Source: Oscillospiraceae bacterium (lineage in GTDB: Bacteria > Bacillota > Clostridia > Saccharofermentanales > Saccharofermentanaceae). Taken from it: 33,837 bases of DNA. The position numbers were made by a program, and so were the translations under genes. Below the pieces are notes generated by a model that was not told the DNA's origin, searched no databases, and saw only the letters and a list, made by a program, of their open reading frames with translations. Positions 1 through 7,856 of this stretch are shown one piece after another. Within the stretch, counting starts at the first letter, position 1. Each line of letters opens with the position of its first letter. The stretch lies in contig CADCLV010000020.1 of assembly GCA_902802325.1 (NCBI GenBank), positions 1,791 through 35,627 of the forward strand. Reading direction: 5' to 3'.

Positions 1-30
1 AACTATCGCCCTACAGTTAAAAAAGTACCA

Positions 31-2061
31 TCAATCCTGCCTCTCCAAAATCATATATTCGCTTCGGGTATCATTCGACATGCGCAGGTTACCGTCCTCC
101 TCGAATGAATAGTATATATACCCGGCCTCATCATCATCAGGGATCATCAGGATCCATTGCCCATCTGTAGTATAAAGCCCAGGTTCCTCTTCCGTTTCCC
201 CGTCCTCGGTTATAATACATCTGAATGTATTGTCCGCGTTGAATATGTAACTTTCGGTTTTTGTCTTACCTTCAAAAGTCCAGGTACCGATCAGATCCGA
301 ATCAGTCTTAAAATCCAAATCATTCACATTGACGTGCACTTTTCCGTCGTCAATAGTATAGCTGACTGCGCTTTTCTCCACCCAGATAACCGGGCGTATC
401 CCTCTATATTCATTTGTTTCATCCGCATCAATATTGAGATATGCCCATTGATCTATCATCTGCGTTTCATTTGAATCGACAGCACTTGACCGTCCCCACC
501 AGAAAGCTCTGGCACCATTTGTAGCGGCAGATCGTGTTGGTTTGGATACGGCTTGTCTGTCTTTGAGAGGCGCAAACGCATAGTCTTCATCACCGTAAGG
601 ATCCACACCGAAATACTGTATGCATTCAGTCACGGAAAGAAGGAAGACTTTATCAACAGTATCATTTCCGCAATCCTCTCCGGTACTAGGTTCAATGCCG
701 TTTATAACTGTGGTCTCACTTATCACTGCCTGTTCTTCAGCAGTAAAAGCAGCATTCAAAAAATCACTATTCAGCCAGGCACGAAGTGTACACGTCTCCC
801 AGGTGACGGCAGCATCTTCCTCATTGTATTTCTTTTGTTCCAAGAGGTATCTACTTAAAAGAAGCAGCTTCCCGTCCTTCTCATCGAGCACGATCCATTC
901 AATTGGTTCCGGACCATTTGCATCATTGACATCCTGTTCGTATCTTCCAAAGACAGCATACTCATGACTCGCACCCGTAGGAGTAGAATAGATTTGACCA
1001 TATGCGTCGGCGGCCGTTGTTTCTGTGGTCGAAGAAGCAGGTACTACCTGATCCACTGTATCCGAACCGATTGGCTCTTCTTTTGAATCATTTACATCCG
1101 GCGCGATAGCATTCCCGATTGCAACGGAACTATCTTCTTCACTGACCGTTGTGATCTTGGTCTGTGATTTCTTTTTCGTCTTTTTCTTCTCCTCCTCTTT
1201 GGGTTTAGCAAGCATAATTGCTCCGGTAACCGCTGCACCGGTAAGCAGGACTGCGATACTGGAAATAATGATCTTCTTCGTCATGGCACTCATCCCCTTT
1301 TTGGCTGCTACTGAGGCAACCTTCATTCCCGTATTGGCAGCCGTTTCTGCTGCAACTGCAGCACCGTTCTGTGCGGCTGTCTGGGAAGCAATTTCAGTTC
1401 CGGCTTCTGCTGCAGAGGCAGCGGAGCCATCGGCAGATGCGGTCATAAGTGTAAGTGAAGCGGACATGGGTTTGATGGGCAGCTGCTCCGCTTCTTTCAT
1501 GAACAGCTTGGTTAAGAATGGTGTACCCATTGCGAAAAGCTTCGTATCGTTATCTTTTTCATATTTCTCGACCTCCTTCTTGATTCTCTTTCTGGCAGAG
1601 CTAAGACGCCACAGGATGGTTCCCTGCGGTACACCAAGGGCCTCGGAGATCTCTTTTACTGATAATTCATTGAAGTAGAAAAGGATGATCGTTCTTCTGA
1701 TGTCCTCAGAAAGAGAATTCTCAATTATGTCCATAATGATCTTTCTCGTTTCTGCTGATTCCACGAGAGAATCCGGAAGAAAGTCTTCTGGTACGTCTTC
1801 GGCACTATCAAAGAATTCATCTTCCACATTGACGGTCTTTGTCAGTTTGATCCGATCCAGACACTTATTGGCTGCTGTCTTTTTCAACCAGGCATGGACC
1901 TTACTCTTATCCTTGATCGTATCATAGGATTTGATCAGCGAGATAAATGTCTCCTGGACGATATCCTCTGCATCATCCTCGTTTTTCAGAAGAGACATGG
2001 CCGTCCAGTACACTGAACGGTATGCTTCGTTATAGATCTTTTCGAGTTCTTGGTTAGTCAT
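31..2061 (-). CDS. ECF-type sigma-70 factor fused to a membrane segment and an exported DUF6273 domain
   Basis: Seen: the 676-residue protein starts like an ECF sigma factor. Region 2 is at about residues 8-75 (DAEDIVQETF) and region 4 at about 110-165, with a helix-turn-helix around VKEISEALGVPQGTI. An Ala/Ser/Thr-rich linker (about 195-258) leads to one hydrophobic helix (about 263-285) followed by Lys-rich residues. An acidic/Thr-rich stretch precedes a DUF6273-like domain (about 368-562, with the FWWGRSSAV and YRGIRPVIW signatures). The last 90 residues (LIGTWTFEG onward) resemble a lipocalin-type beta domain. Start: ATG 2061 follows AAGGAGG. Family knowledge: ECF factors direct RNA polymerase to stress or surface genes. 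Inferred: the sigma part is cytoplasmic and the C-terminal half is outside, so signal sensing and promoter choice may share one chain. No separate anti-sigma gene is adjacent. The sigma call is firm; sensing is a guess. Confidence 0.85.
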   Translation of the reverse strand: MTNQELEKIYNEAYRSVYWTAMSLLKNEDDAEDIVQETFISLIKSYDTIKDKSKVHAWLKKTAANKCLDRIKLTKTVNVEDEFFDSAEDVPEDFLPDSLVESAETRKIIMDIIENSLSEDIRRTIILFYFNELSVKEISEALGVPQGTILWRLSSARKRIKKEVEKYEKDNDTKLFAMGTPFLTKLFMKEAEQLPIKPMSASLTLMTASADGSAASAAEAGTEIASQTAAQNGAAVAAETAANTGMKVASVAAKKGMSAMTKKIIISSIAVLLTGAAVTGAIMLAKPKEEEKKKTKKKSQTKITTVSEEDSSVAIGNAIAPDVNDSKEEPIGSDTVDQVVPASSTTETTAADAYGQIYSTPTGASHEYAVFGRYEQDVNDANGPEPIEWIVLDEKDGKLLLLSRYLLEQKKYNEEDAAVTWETCTLRAWLNSDFLNAAFTAEEQAVISETTVINGIEPSTGEDCGNDTVDKVFLLSVTECIQYFGVDPYGDEDYAFAPLKDRQAVSKPTRSAATNGARAFWWGRSSAVDSNETQMIDQWAYLNIDADETNEYRGIRPVIWVEKSAVSYTIDDGKVHVNVNDLDFKTDSDLIGTWTFEGKTKTESYIFNADNTFRCIITEDGETEEEPGLYTTDGQWILMIPDDDEAGYIYYSFEEDGNLRMSNDTRSEYMILERQD

Positions 2062-2123
2062 TTTAGCCTCCTTAAATCCGCATCTGTCCTATAGACGAAT
2101 GACGGAAGGAAAATATTGGCTGT

Positions 2124-2151
2124 ATTTTGAAAAAATTTTTCGAGCAGTCAA
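2124..2151 (-). promoter_or_regulatory. Candidate promoter P2 of the fused sigma gene
   Basis: On the minus strand, TTGACT (2146-2151) is followed after 16 bases by CAAAAT (2124-2129). This would give a leader of about 55 bases before ATG 2061. The -35 box is 5/6 and the -10 box 4/6 of the housekeeping consensus. It lies downstream of a second, similar candidate. Confidence 0.4.
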
Positions 2152-2177
2152 AATGCGACTTTATATCCCCGTCTCAT

Positions 2178-2206
2178 ATTCTGCTCCTTGGAAATTTCCG
2201 AGTCAA
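2178..2206 (-). promoter_or_regulatory. Candidate promoter P1 of the fused sigma gene, with a palindrome in its spacer
   Basis: On the minus strand, TTGACT (2201-2206) is followed after 17 bases by CAGAAT (2178-2183). The spacer contains the perfect palindrome GGAAATTTCC (2189-2198), a possible operator. The -35 box begins immediately after the T-run of the terminator of the upstream gene, a typical place for a new transcription unit. Confidence 0.45.
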
Positions 2207-2207
2207 C

Positions 2208-2244
2208 AAAAAGGAGAACTCTTCAAAAAGAAGTGTTCCCCTTT
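2208..2244 (-). terminator. Intrinsic terminator after the small membrane protein gene
   Basis: Arms 2211-2224 and 2230-2243 pair over 14 positions with one A/A mismatch and one G-T wobble. The loop is five bases. A T-run follows on the minus strand. It sits 7 bases past the stop codon of the gene ending at 2251. Confidence 0.8.
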
Positions 2245-2250
2245 CAATTT

Positions 2251-2772
2251 CTATTTTTCATTCTTTGATCTACAGATCACGATATCTCTGGTAAACCGTT
2301 TTGGATCCTTTTCCTCCTCATCATATTTAATGATCAGGCACGAGGAGCCTTCTTCTGCTTTGTTATATACATAAGCCATCACCTTATATCGTCCTCTGGA
2401 ACCATCTTTATTCTCCACCGTAAGGAAGCACTGAGGATGCCGCATGGAACCACCGTGACTCTTTTTATATACAACTCCTTCGCTGACCATATATTCTCTG
2501 TTCTTGATCGCCTTTGGCTTTCTATCGTGGTCTTTAAACAGGATCACTGTTAAGAATAAAAACAGCAATGTACTAAGGATCAGAATGACGCTTCTCCCCC
2601 ACTGTTTCAAAGAAAGGCACGCGACCGTTCCTGCTACAAATCCGGCATCAAGTATTAGAAAGCAAAGGATCGTCACTACGCGCTCTCCGATCAGTTTCTT
2701 CCGAAACTTCATGATCTCATCTTGCTCAAGAGCATCTGCCCTTCGCAGTTCCAGATGGTTTTTCTTTCCCAC
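2251..2772 (-). CDS. Small two-helix membrane protein of unknown function
   Basis: I do not recognise this 173-residue protein. Seen: a charged N-terminus (about 1-30), two closely spaced hydrophobic helices (about 31-54 and 60-80), then a mostly polar C-terminal domain (85-173) rich in Lys, Glu and Tyr with beta-like alternation (VYKKSHGGSMRHPQCFLTV). By the positive-inside rule both ends are probably cytoplasmic. The start is GTG 2772, with GGAGGG about 8 bases upstream. The gene is monocistronic: terminators lie upstream (after the carboxypeptidase gene) and downstream. The two-helix-plus-beta-domain arrangement is seen in several uncharacterised Firmicutes families; no function is claimed. 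Confidence 0.7.
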   Translation of the reverse strand: MGKKNHLELRRADALEQDEIMKFRKKLIGERVVTILCFLILDAGFVAGTVACLSLKQWGRSVILILSTLLFLFLTVILFKDHDRKPKAIKNREYMVSEGVVYKKSHGGSMRHPQCFLTVENKDGSRGRYKVMAYVYNKAEEGSSCLIIKYDEEEKDPKRFTRDIVICRSKNEK

Positions 2773-2888
2773 TCTGTTTTCCCTCCACGCCTAGAGATTT
2801 TGAATACGGATTTATGTTACCACAATCCCGGGATCTGTTTCTCATTTCCAAAACAGAAAAGGATGTGTCTATCTTTCTTGTTTCATAA

Positions 2889-2922
2889 TAAAAGGGACCT
2901 TACTTAGAAGTGAGATCCCTTT
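2889..2922 (-). terminator. Intrinsic terminator after the gyrA-carboxypeptidase operon
   Basis: On the minus strand, AAAGGGATCTCACTT pairs with AAGTAAGGTCCCTTT across a 2-base loop (15 positions, one mismatch, one G-T wobble). TTATTATG follows. It lies 25 bases past the stop codon of the carboxypeptidase gene. The T-tract is interrupted, so some read-through is possible. Confidence 0.8.
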
Positions 2923-2946
2923 GGCTTATATTCGTTATTACTCATC

Positions 2947-4443
2947 TCAGAAGCGGATCTTCCGGATCCCCATCTTCTTCTTTCTTCTCTTGCTCTGGGC
3001 TACAGAGATAGCGGTGAAAGAGACAAGACCGATCACGATGAGTCCTAATACGATCAGTACGATACTCAGTACCGGATGGGCTTCAAAGAAGGTTTTCTCC
3101 TCTTCTTTTTGAGCGGGAGCCGTATTGGCAGTCGTCTCAGAAGGTGCTGTCTCTGTCGGAGCCGGTTCTTCTGTGGTCTCTACTGTGCCGGTCTCTTCCT
3201 GATCTCCGGGGTGTACATAAGATCTTTCCCCTGTCGGGCCCATGCCTTCCGGAGCATTGTATCCACGGTTATCGACTACATTTCCTTCTACGCGGTGAGT
3301 CGGATCGCTTTCCCAGCAGCGAAGGTTCGCTTCTCTTACGATCGTAGCCACATAGACTGTCTGGTGATCAGCCAGATCATAGGGGATGCCGCATACGCAG
3401 GTGATGATCTCATGGCCATTTTCATTAATGGTCAGAACCGTCATACCGGTACCGGCGGTCTTGGTCGTTCCGGTCTTTCCTCCGAATACCTGGGCACAAT
3501 GGCAGTCTTCTCCGATGATCCACGGGTCAGTCAGCAGGTTGTTGGTATTCTTTACGACTTTCCAGCCGTCAAAGGAATGCTTGTTATCTGCTTTAAAGAA
3601 ATGTGTCGGCGTGCTGATCACGCGGCAGAAATCTTCAAACTGGAGCGCGTAATTAAACATCATCGCCAGTTCTTTTGAAGTGGTATAGTGCTTCTCATTC
3701 TGAAGGCCGTTCGGATTCATGAAATGGGAATTGGTAAGTCCCAGCTCCTGGATCTTCATGTTGGCAATGTACGCATACTGGCCGATCAGAGAGAACTTGT
3801 TCGGATCCTCTGTCGTCGGGCTGCCATCTGCATTCGGCGTCGGCAGAGGTGTCGTGGTCGGAAGCGCGCCCTTCTGAGCGTTATAGTGCTTGGCGATCTC
3901 TTCACCTAAAACATTTGCCGCATCATTTCCGGAAGGAAGCATCATACCGAAATACAGTTCATTTGCTTCCAGTTCCTCACCGGTAACAAGACCCATCATG
4001 GTGGAGTTCGGTGTGGTGGCATCCATTGCCGTCTTGCTGACCGTGATCAGCTCATGCGGCTCCAGATATTCCATTGCCAGCGCAAGTGTCAGGATCTTCG
4101 TCATGCTGGCCGGGTAAATGCGCTTGTCCTCTTCTTTCGAGATGATCACCTGCCCGGTGGTGCGGTCATAGCAATAATAGGAAGCGCACTGTACCTGATC
4201 CAGAGACGGAAGGGCCAGTGTCTGCTGCCCGACACCCTTGGAAGATCCATCCACCGAACCTGCGGGAGTTCCGGAAACGCTCTGTCCTCCATCCGATGCA
4301 GCTGTAGTCTCGTTATCCGAGGCCAGCACGTACCGGCGAAGAGCAGAGGCTGGCACAAGCACCATCATGAATGCCAGAAACCCTGCTAATACACTATGTT
4401 TTCTTTTCATACCTGCCCGATTCGAATTGATTCTTGAAGTCAT
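2947..4443 (-). CDS. D-alanyl-D-alanine carboxypeptidase (peptidase S11, DacA/DacF-like)
   Basis: Removes the terminal D-Ala from peptidoglycan stem pentapeptides at the outer membrane face, limiting cross-linking. Seen in 498 residues: an N-terminal signal/anchor (about 13-35); the penicillin-binding triad SMTK (Ser113, Lys116), SGN (171-173) and KTG (323-325); a Thr/Pro-rich tail (about 410-455); and a C-terminal membrane helix (about 457-480) followed by RRKKK. The C-terminal anchor is a true transmembrane helix rather than the amphipathic helix of E. coli PBP5. A Pro/Thr-rich segment (about 189-216) after the SGN motif looks like an insertion in the catalytic domain. ATG 4443 overlaps the gyrA stop in ATGA, with GAGGAG upstream. 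ATG 4410 has a poorer ribosome binding site. The subfamily name (dacA, dacB or dacF) cannot be settled here. Confidence 0.93.
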   Translation of the reverse strand: MTSRINSNRAGMKRKHSVLAGFLAFMMVLVPASALRRYVLASDNETTAASDGGQSVSGTPAGSVDGSSKGVGQQTLALPSLDQVQCASYYCYDRTTGQVIISKEEDKRIYPASMTKILTLALAMEYLEPHELITVSKTAMDATTPNSTMMGLVTGEELEANELYFGMMLPSGNDAANVLGEEIAKHYNAQKGALPTTTPLPTPNADGSPTTEDPNKFSLIGQYAYIANMKIQELGLTNSHFMNPNGLQNEKHYTTSKELAMMFNYALQFEDFCRVISTPTHFFKADNKHSFDGWKVVKNTNNLLTDPWIIGEDCHCAQVFGGKTGTTKTAGTGMTVLTINENGHEIITCVCGIPYDLADHQTVYVATIVREANLRCWESDPTHRVEGNVVDNRGYNAPEGMGPTGERSYVHPGDQEETGTVETTEEPAPTETAPSETTANTAPAQKEEEKTFFEAHPVLSIVLIVLGLIVIGLVSFTAISVAQSKRRKKKMGIRKIRF

Positions 4444-7103
4444 GCTTCCGGATTCTCCTCATTGTTCTCCGGAGCCGATGCGCCTTCTTCTACCGGGTTT
4501 TCATTTTCAGAAACAGTCTGACCGTCTTCCCCCTCGGAAAGTGCATTTTCACCTTCCGCACCTTCTTCCGGCTCTTCTGTTTCTTCTTCGTGATCGACGA
4601 TAGCTACATCGACGATCGTGCTGTTCTTACTTCTCATCAACGTTACACCCTGGGTAACACGGGACAGAACAGGGATCTCCTTCGCCCAAAGACGGATCAC
4701 GATACCGTCATTGTTGATAATCAGGATATCCTTGTCGTCGTCTACCAGAAGTGCCCGTACGAGAGGTCCGGTCTTATCCGATACACGGTAGGTCATCAGA
4801 CCCTTACCGCCACGGGACTGAACACGATACTCATCCATCTCGGTACGCTTACCGAAGCCCTTCTCGGCTACAACCAGAAGGTTGCGGTTCTCGATGACCG
4901 GAGCCATGCCGATGACTTCATCGCCTTCACGTAAGGTGATACCCTTTACACCCATGGTATTTCTTCCGGTGCTTCTTACTGCATTTTCGTTAAAGCGGAT
5001 CGACAGACCATTCTTCGTAACAAGGACGATCTCCTGATTGCCGTCAGTCAGATGTACGCCGACCAGTTCATCCTCTTCACGGATGTTGATGGCGATCAGG
5101 CCGCTTCGGTTGATGCGGGCATAATCTGCAAGCTCGGTCTTCTTTACGATACCCTCACGGGTGGCCATAGTCAGGAATCCGCCGACTTCAAAGTCACTGA
5201 CCGGAATGATCGTACGGATCTTCTCATCTGCTTCCAGCTGAAGGAGATTGACCACAGCGGTACCCTTGGCGGAACGTCCTGCCTCCGGGATCTGATAGCC
5301 CTTCATGCGGAACACTCGGCCGCGGTTCGTGAAGCACAGAAGTGTATCGTGGGTCGAAGCGGTCAGGATCTTGGTAACATAATCCTCCTCATGTGTCGCA
5401 AGGCCGGAAATACCACGGCCGCCACGGTGCTGGCTTCTGTATGTATCGATCGGAACACGCTTTACATAACCCAGGTGGGTCAGTGTGATCACGATCTGCT
5501 CTTCCTGGATCAGGGACTCATCGTCGATATCGTCCTCATCCGGCGGACCGATCTCAGTTCTTCTGTCTTCGTAATACTTCTTCTTGATCTCCAGGATCTC
5601 GTCCTTGATGACCTTTCTCAGAAGTGTCTCATCATCGATAACATTTCTGAAGTAAGCGATCTTCTCATCCAGTTCTCTGGCTTCTGCTTCCAGTTTCTCT
5701 CTTTCGAGACCGGTCAGACGGCCCAGACGCATATCTACGATATGCTGTGCCTGCTTATCGGAGAAACCGAAACGCTCACACAATCTGGCTTTCGCCTGAT
5801 CCTCGGTTCTGCTGGAACGGATGATCTGGATAACTTCGTCGATATTGTCGATCGCAATCAGGAGGCCTTCCACAATATGCTTTCTGGCCAGTGCTTTTTC
5901 CAGATCATACTTGGTACGGCGGAGAATAACATCCTCCTGGTGGGCAATGTAGTAAGTCAGCGCATCCATCAGGTTAATGGTCTTCGGCTCCAGTCTTCCT
6001 TCCGCATCCGGAACAAGTGCCAGCATATTGGCGCAGAATGCATCCTGGATCTGGGAATTCTTATAAAGCTGATTGAGTACAACGTTCGCGTTGGCATCAC
6101 GGCGAAGCTCGATGACGATACGAACCTTCTCGTTACGGTCAGACTCATCGCGGATATCGGAGATACCTTCGATCTTCTTCTCCTTAACAAGCTCGGCAAT
6201 ACGTTCAATGAGGCGGGCCTTATTGACCATATACGGCAGGTCGTGAACGATGATTCGGGAACGGCCGTTGCTCATGACCTCAATATCAGTATGGGCACGG
6301 ACAACGATACGGCCCTTACCTGTACGGTAGGTATCGCTGATGCCTCTTCTTCCGAGGATCATACCACCTGTCGGGAAATCCGGTCCCTTAATAACAGTCA
6401 TCAGATCTTCGATGGTTGCTTCCGGATTATCCAGGAGCATGACTACACCGTCAATGACTTCGCCCATGTTATGCGGCGGGATATTGGTCGCCATACCTAC
6501 GGCAATACCGACAGAACCATTTACCAGAAGGTTCGGGAAACGCGACGGCAGCGCAACAGGCTCCACGTCGTGCTCATCGAAGTTCGGACGGAAATCAACC
6601 GTGCCCTTGTTGATGTCGCTCATCATTTCCATGGCGACTTTCTGAAGTCTGGCTTCTGTATATCGGTATGCAGCCGGCGGGTCACCATCCATGGAACCGA
6701 AGTTACCATGGCCTTCGACCAGCATATAGCGCATAGAGAAATCCTGCGCCAGACGAACGAGAGCATCGTATACAGAGGCGTCACCATGCGGATGGAAACG
6801 TCCAAGTACGTCACCTACGGTGGTGGCGCACTTACGGTACGGCTTATCCGGGGTAAACCCCTGGGTGTACATGGAATACAGAATTCTTCTATGTACCGGC
6901 TTCAGACCGTCACGGATATCCGGTAAAGCACGGTCCGAGATAACGCTCATCGCATAGTCGATGAACGACTTTTTCATTTCTTTCTCAAGATCGACCGGGA
7001 TGATCGTAGTCTGCTCCGAGCAAAAGATTGCGTCTACTTCCGCTTCCTGCTGTTTGCGCAGGTCCTTGCCGGAGAGATTGTTACTTGTTGTAGAATCAGA
7101 CAT
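4440..7103 (-). CDS. gyrA: DNA gyrase subunit A
   Basis: Breakage-reunion subunit of the A2B2 type II topoisomerase that introduces negative supercoils. Seen in 887 residues: the N-terminal breakage domain with PDIRDGLKPVHRR and catalytic Tyr148 in RYTEARL; a coiled-coil/tower region (about 380-520); and a C-terminal beta-pinwheel containing the GyrA box QHRGGRG (558-564). The last 50 residues form a very acidic Glu/Asn-rich tail. The quinolone-determining stretch reads HPHGDASVYD (104-113), so the site of E. coli Ser83 is Ala109, while Asp113 matches Asp87. GGGAGG supports ATG 7103. gyrB is not in the window. The stop is fused (ATGA) to the carboxypeptidase gene, giving translational coupling. 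The divergent ECF sigma gene shares the upstream region. Confidence 0.99.
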   Translation of the reverse strand: MSDSTTSNNLSGKDLRKQQEAEVDAIFCSEQTTIIPVDLEKEMKKSFIDYAMSVISDRALPDIRDGLKPVHRRILYSMYTQGFTPDKPYRKCATTVGDVLGRFHPHGDASVYDALVRLAQDFSMRYMLVEGHGNFGSMDGDPPAAYRYTEARLQKVAMEMMSDINKGTVDFRPNFDEHDVEPVALPSRFPNLLVNGSVGIAVGMATNIPPHNMGEVIDGVVMLLDNPEATIEDLMTVIKGPDFPTGGMILGRRGISDTYRTGKGRIVVRAHTDIEVMSNGRSRIIVHDLPYMVNKARLIERIAELVKEKKIEGISDIRDESDRNEKVRIVIELRRDANANVVLNQLYKNSQIQDAFCANMLALVPDAEGRLEPKTINLMDALTYYIAHQEDVILRRTKYDLEKALARKHIVEGLLIAIDNIDEVIQIIRSSRTEDQAKARLCERFGFSDKQAQHIVDMRLGRLTGLEREKLEAEARELDEKIAYFRNVIDDETLLRKVIKDEILEIKKKYYEDRRTEIGPPDEDDIDDESLIQEEQIVITLTHLGYVKRVPIDTYRSQHRGGRGISGLATHEEDYVTKILTASTHDTLLCFTNRGRVFRMKGYQIPEAGRSAKGTAVVNLLQLEADEKIRTIIPVSDFEVGGFLTMATREGIVKKTELADYARINRSGLIAINIREEDELVGVHLTDGNQEIVLVTKNGLSIRFNENAVRSTGRNTMGVKGITLREGDEVIGMAPVIENRNLLVVAEKGFGKRTEMDEYRVQSRGGKGLMTYRVSDKTGPLVRALLVDDDKDILIINNDGIVIRLWAKEIPVLSRVTQGVTLMRSKNSTIVDVAIVDHEEETEEPEEGAEGENALSEGEDGQTVSENENPVEEGASAPENNEENPEA

Positions 7104-7147
7104 GCGTCTTCCTCCCTTTATACCCTATTACAAATAATCACCCGTAT

Positions 7148-7183
7148 ATTTTACCACAACATGCTCTTTCACGGTGGTAAAAT
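7148..7183. promoter_or_regulatory. Perfect 10-bp inverted repeat between gyrA and the ECF operon
   Basis: ATTTTACCAC (7148-7157) and GTGGTAAAAT (7174-7183) are exact reverse complements separated by 16 bases. Each arm contains TGGTAAAAT, an extended -10-like motif pointing away from the centre, toward gyrA on one side and the sigma gene on the other. I see no good -35 box for either. It may be a pair of back-to-back promoters or a dimeric operator controlling both genes. Confidence 0.5.
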
Positions 7184-7227
7184 CGCGAATTTTTGTATAG
7201 AATAAATCGTGATTTGAATATAAAAAA

Positions 7228-7253
7228 AGATGCAACAGATTTTGTTTGCATCT
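7228..7253 (-). terminator. Hairpin in the ECF leader, terminator-shaped on the minus strand
   Basis: AGATGCAA (7228-7235) and TTGCATCT (7246-7253) form a perfect 8-bp repeat with a 10-base loop. On the minus strand a run of seven or more T follows, as in an intrinsic terminator protecting the gyrA promoter region from upstream antisense transcription. On the plus strand the same hairpin would lie in the sigma gene leader and could instead be an operator. The stem is AT-rich. Confidence 0.4.
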
Positions 7254-7282
7254 CGTCTAATGAGTGAGGCAGGAAAAGCGTA

Positions 7283-7855
7283 ATGATTGCGGAGGAAACA
7301 AAAACAAACGCAGGAGACGGTATGCTCGATGTCGAGGAACTGTTCCGCCTTTATGGTAACGATGTGCTTCGTATGTGCAACGTCTACCTTCGCAAACAGA
7401 GCCTCGCCGAAGATGCCTTTCAGGACGTATTCGTCAAGATCATGACGAAGTCCGGATCGTATCGTGGCGACAGCGATGTCAAGTATTGGATCTTGTCCAT
7501 CGCACGCAATGTCTGTCTGGATTATCTGAAGTCCTCGTACATGAAGCGCACGAGCTTTCTGGGCGACCTTCTGGATAAGACCAAGCCGCAGAGCGAAGAG
7601 AAAAAGCGGATCAAGCCACTTCCCGGAAATCCCGTGGAAGACCGGCTGATCGAAAAGCTGGATACCAGCAGTCCTCTTCTGGATGCGGTGCAGGACCTGC
7701 CCGCAAAGTATAAAGACGTGATTCTGCTCCGTTTTTACTTTGATATGGATAACGAGGCGATCGCCAGGCAGCTCGGCATTACGGAGAGCACCGTACGAAG
7801 CCGTATGATGCGTGCGCGTGCCAAACTGAAAGATTTTTGGAAGGAGGGCGAGTAA
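7283..7855 (+). CDS. ECF-family RNA polymerase sigma factor
   Basis: Redirects RNA polymerase to a small regulon, normally released by a membrane anti-sigma factor. Seen in 190 residues: region 2 (about 16-85, with AEDAFQDVFVKI and YWILSIARNVCLDYLK) and region 4 (about 125-185, with LPAKYKDVILLRFYFDM and a helix-turn-helix ending ITESTVRSRMMRARAKL). A charged 30-residue linker joins them. ATG 7283 is preceded by a weak AGGCAGG; ATG 7322 (residue 14) follows GGAG only 5 bases upstream, so the exact start is open. The next gene begins one base after the stop and has the membrane topology of an anti-sigma partner. The regulon is unknown; autoregulation is usual for such pairs. Confidence 0.93.
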   Translation: MIAEETKTNAGDGMLDVEELFRLYGNDVLRMCNVYLRKQSLAEDAFQDVFVKIMTKSGSYRGDSDVKYWILSIARNVCLDYLKSSYMKRTSFLGDLLDKTKPQSEEKKRIKPLPGNPVEDRLIEKLDTSSPLLDAVQDLPAKYKDVILLRFYFDMDNEAIARQLGITESTVRSRMMRARAKLKDFWKEGE

Positions 7856-7856
7856 C

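Noticed and set aside
5052..6926. 624-residue open frame on the plus strand inside gyrA
   Set aside because: It is antisense to the strongly conserved gyrA frame, has no ribosome binding site and no recognisable protein pattern.
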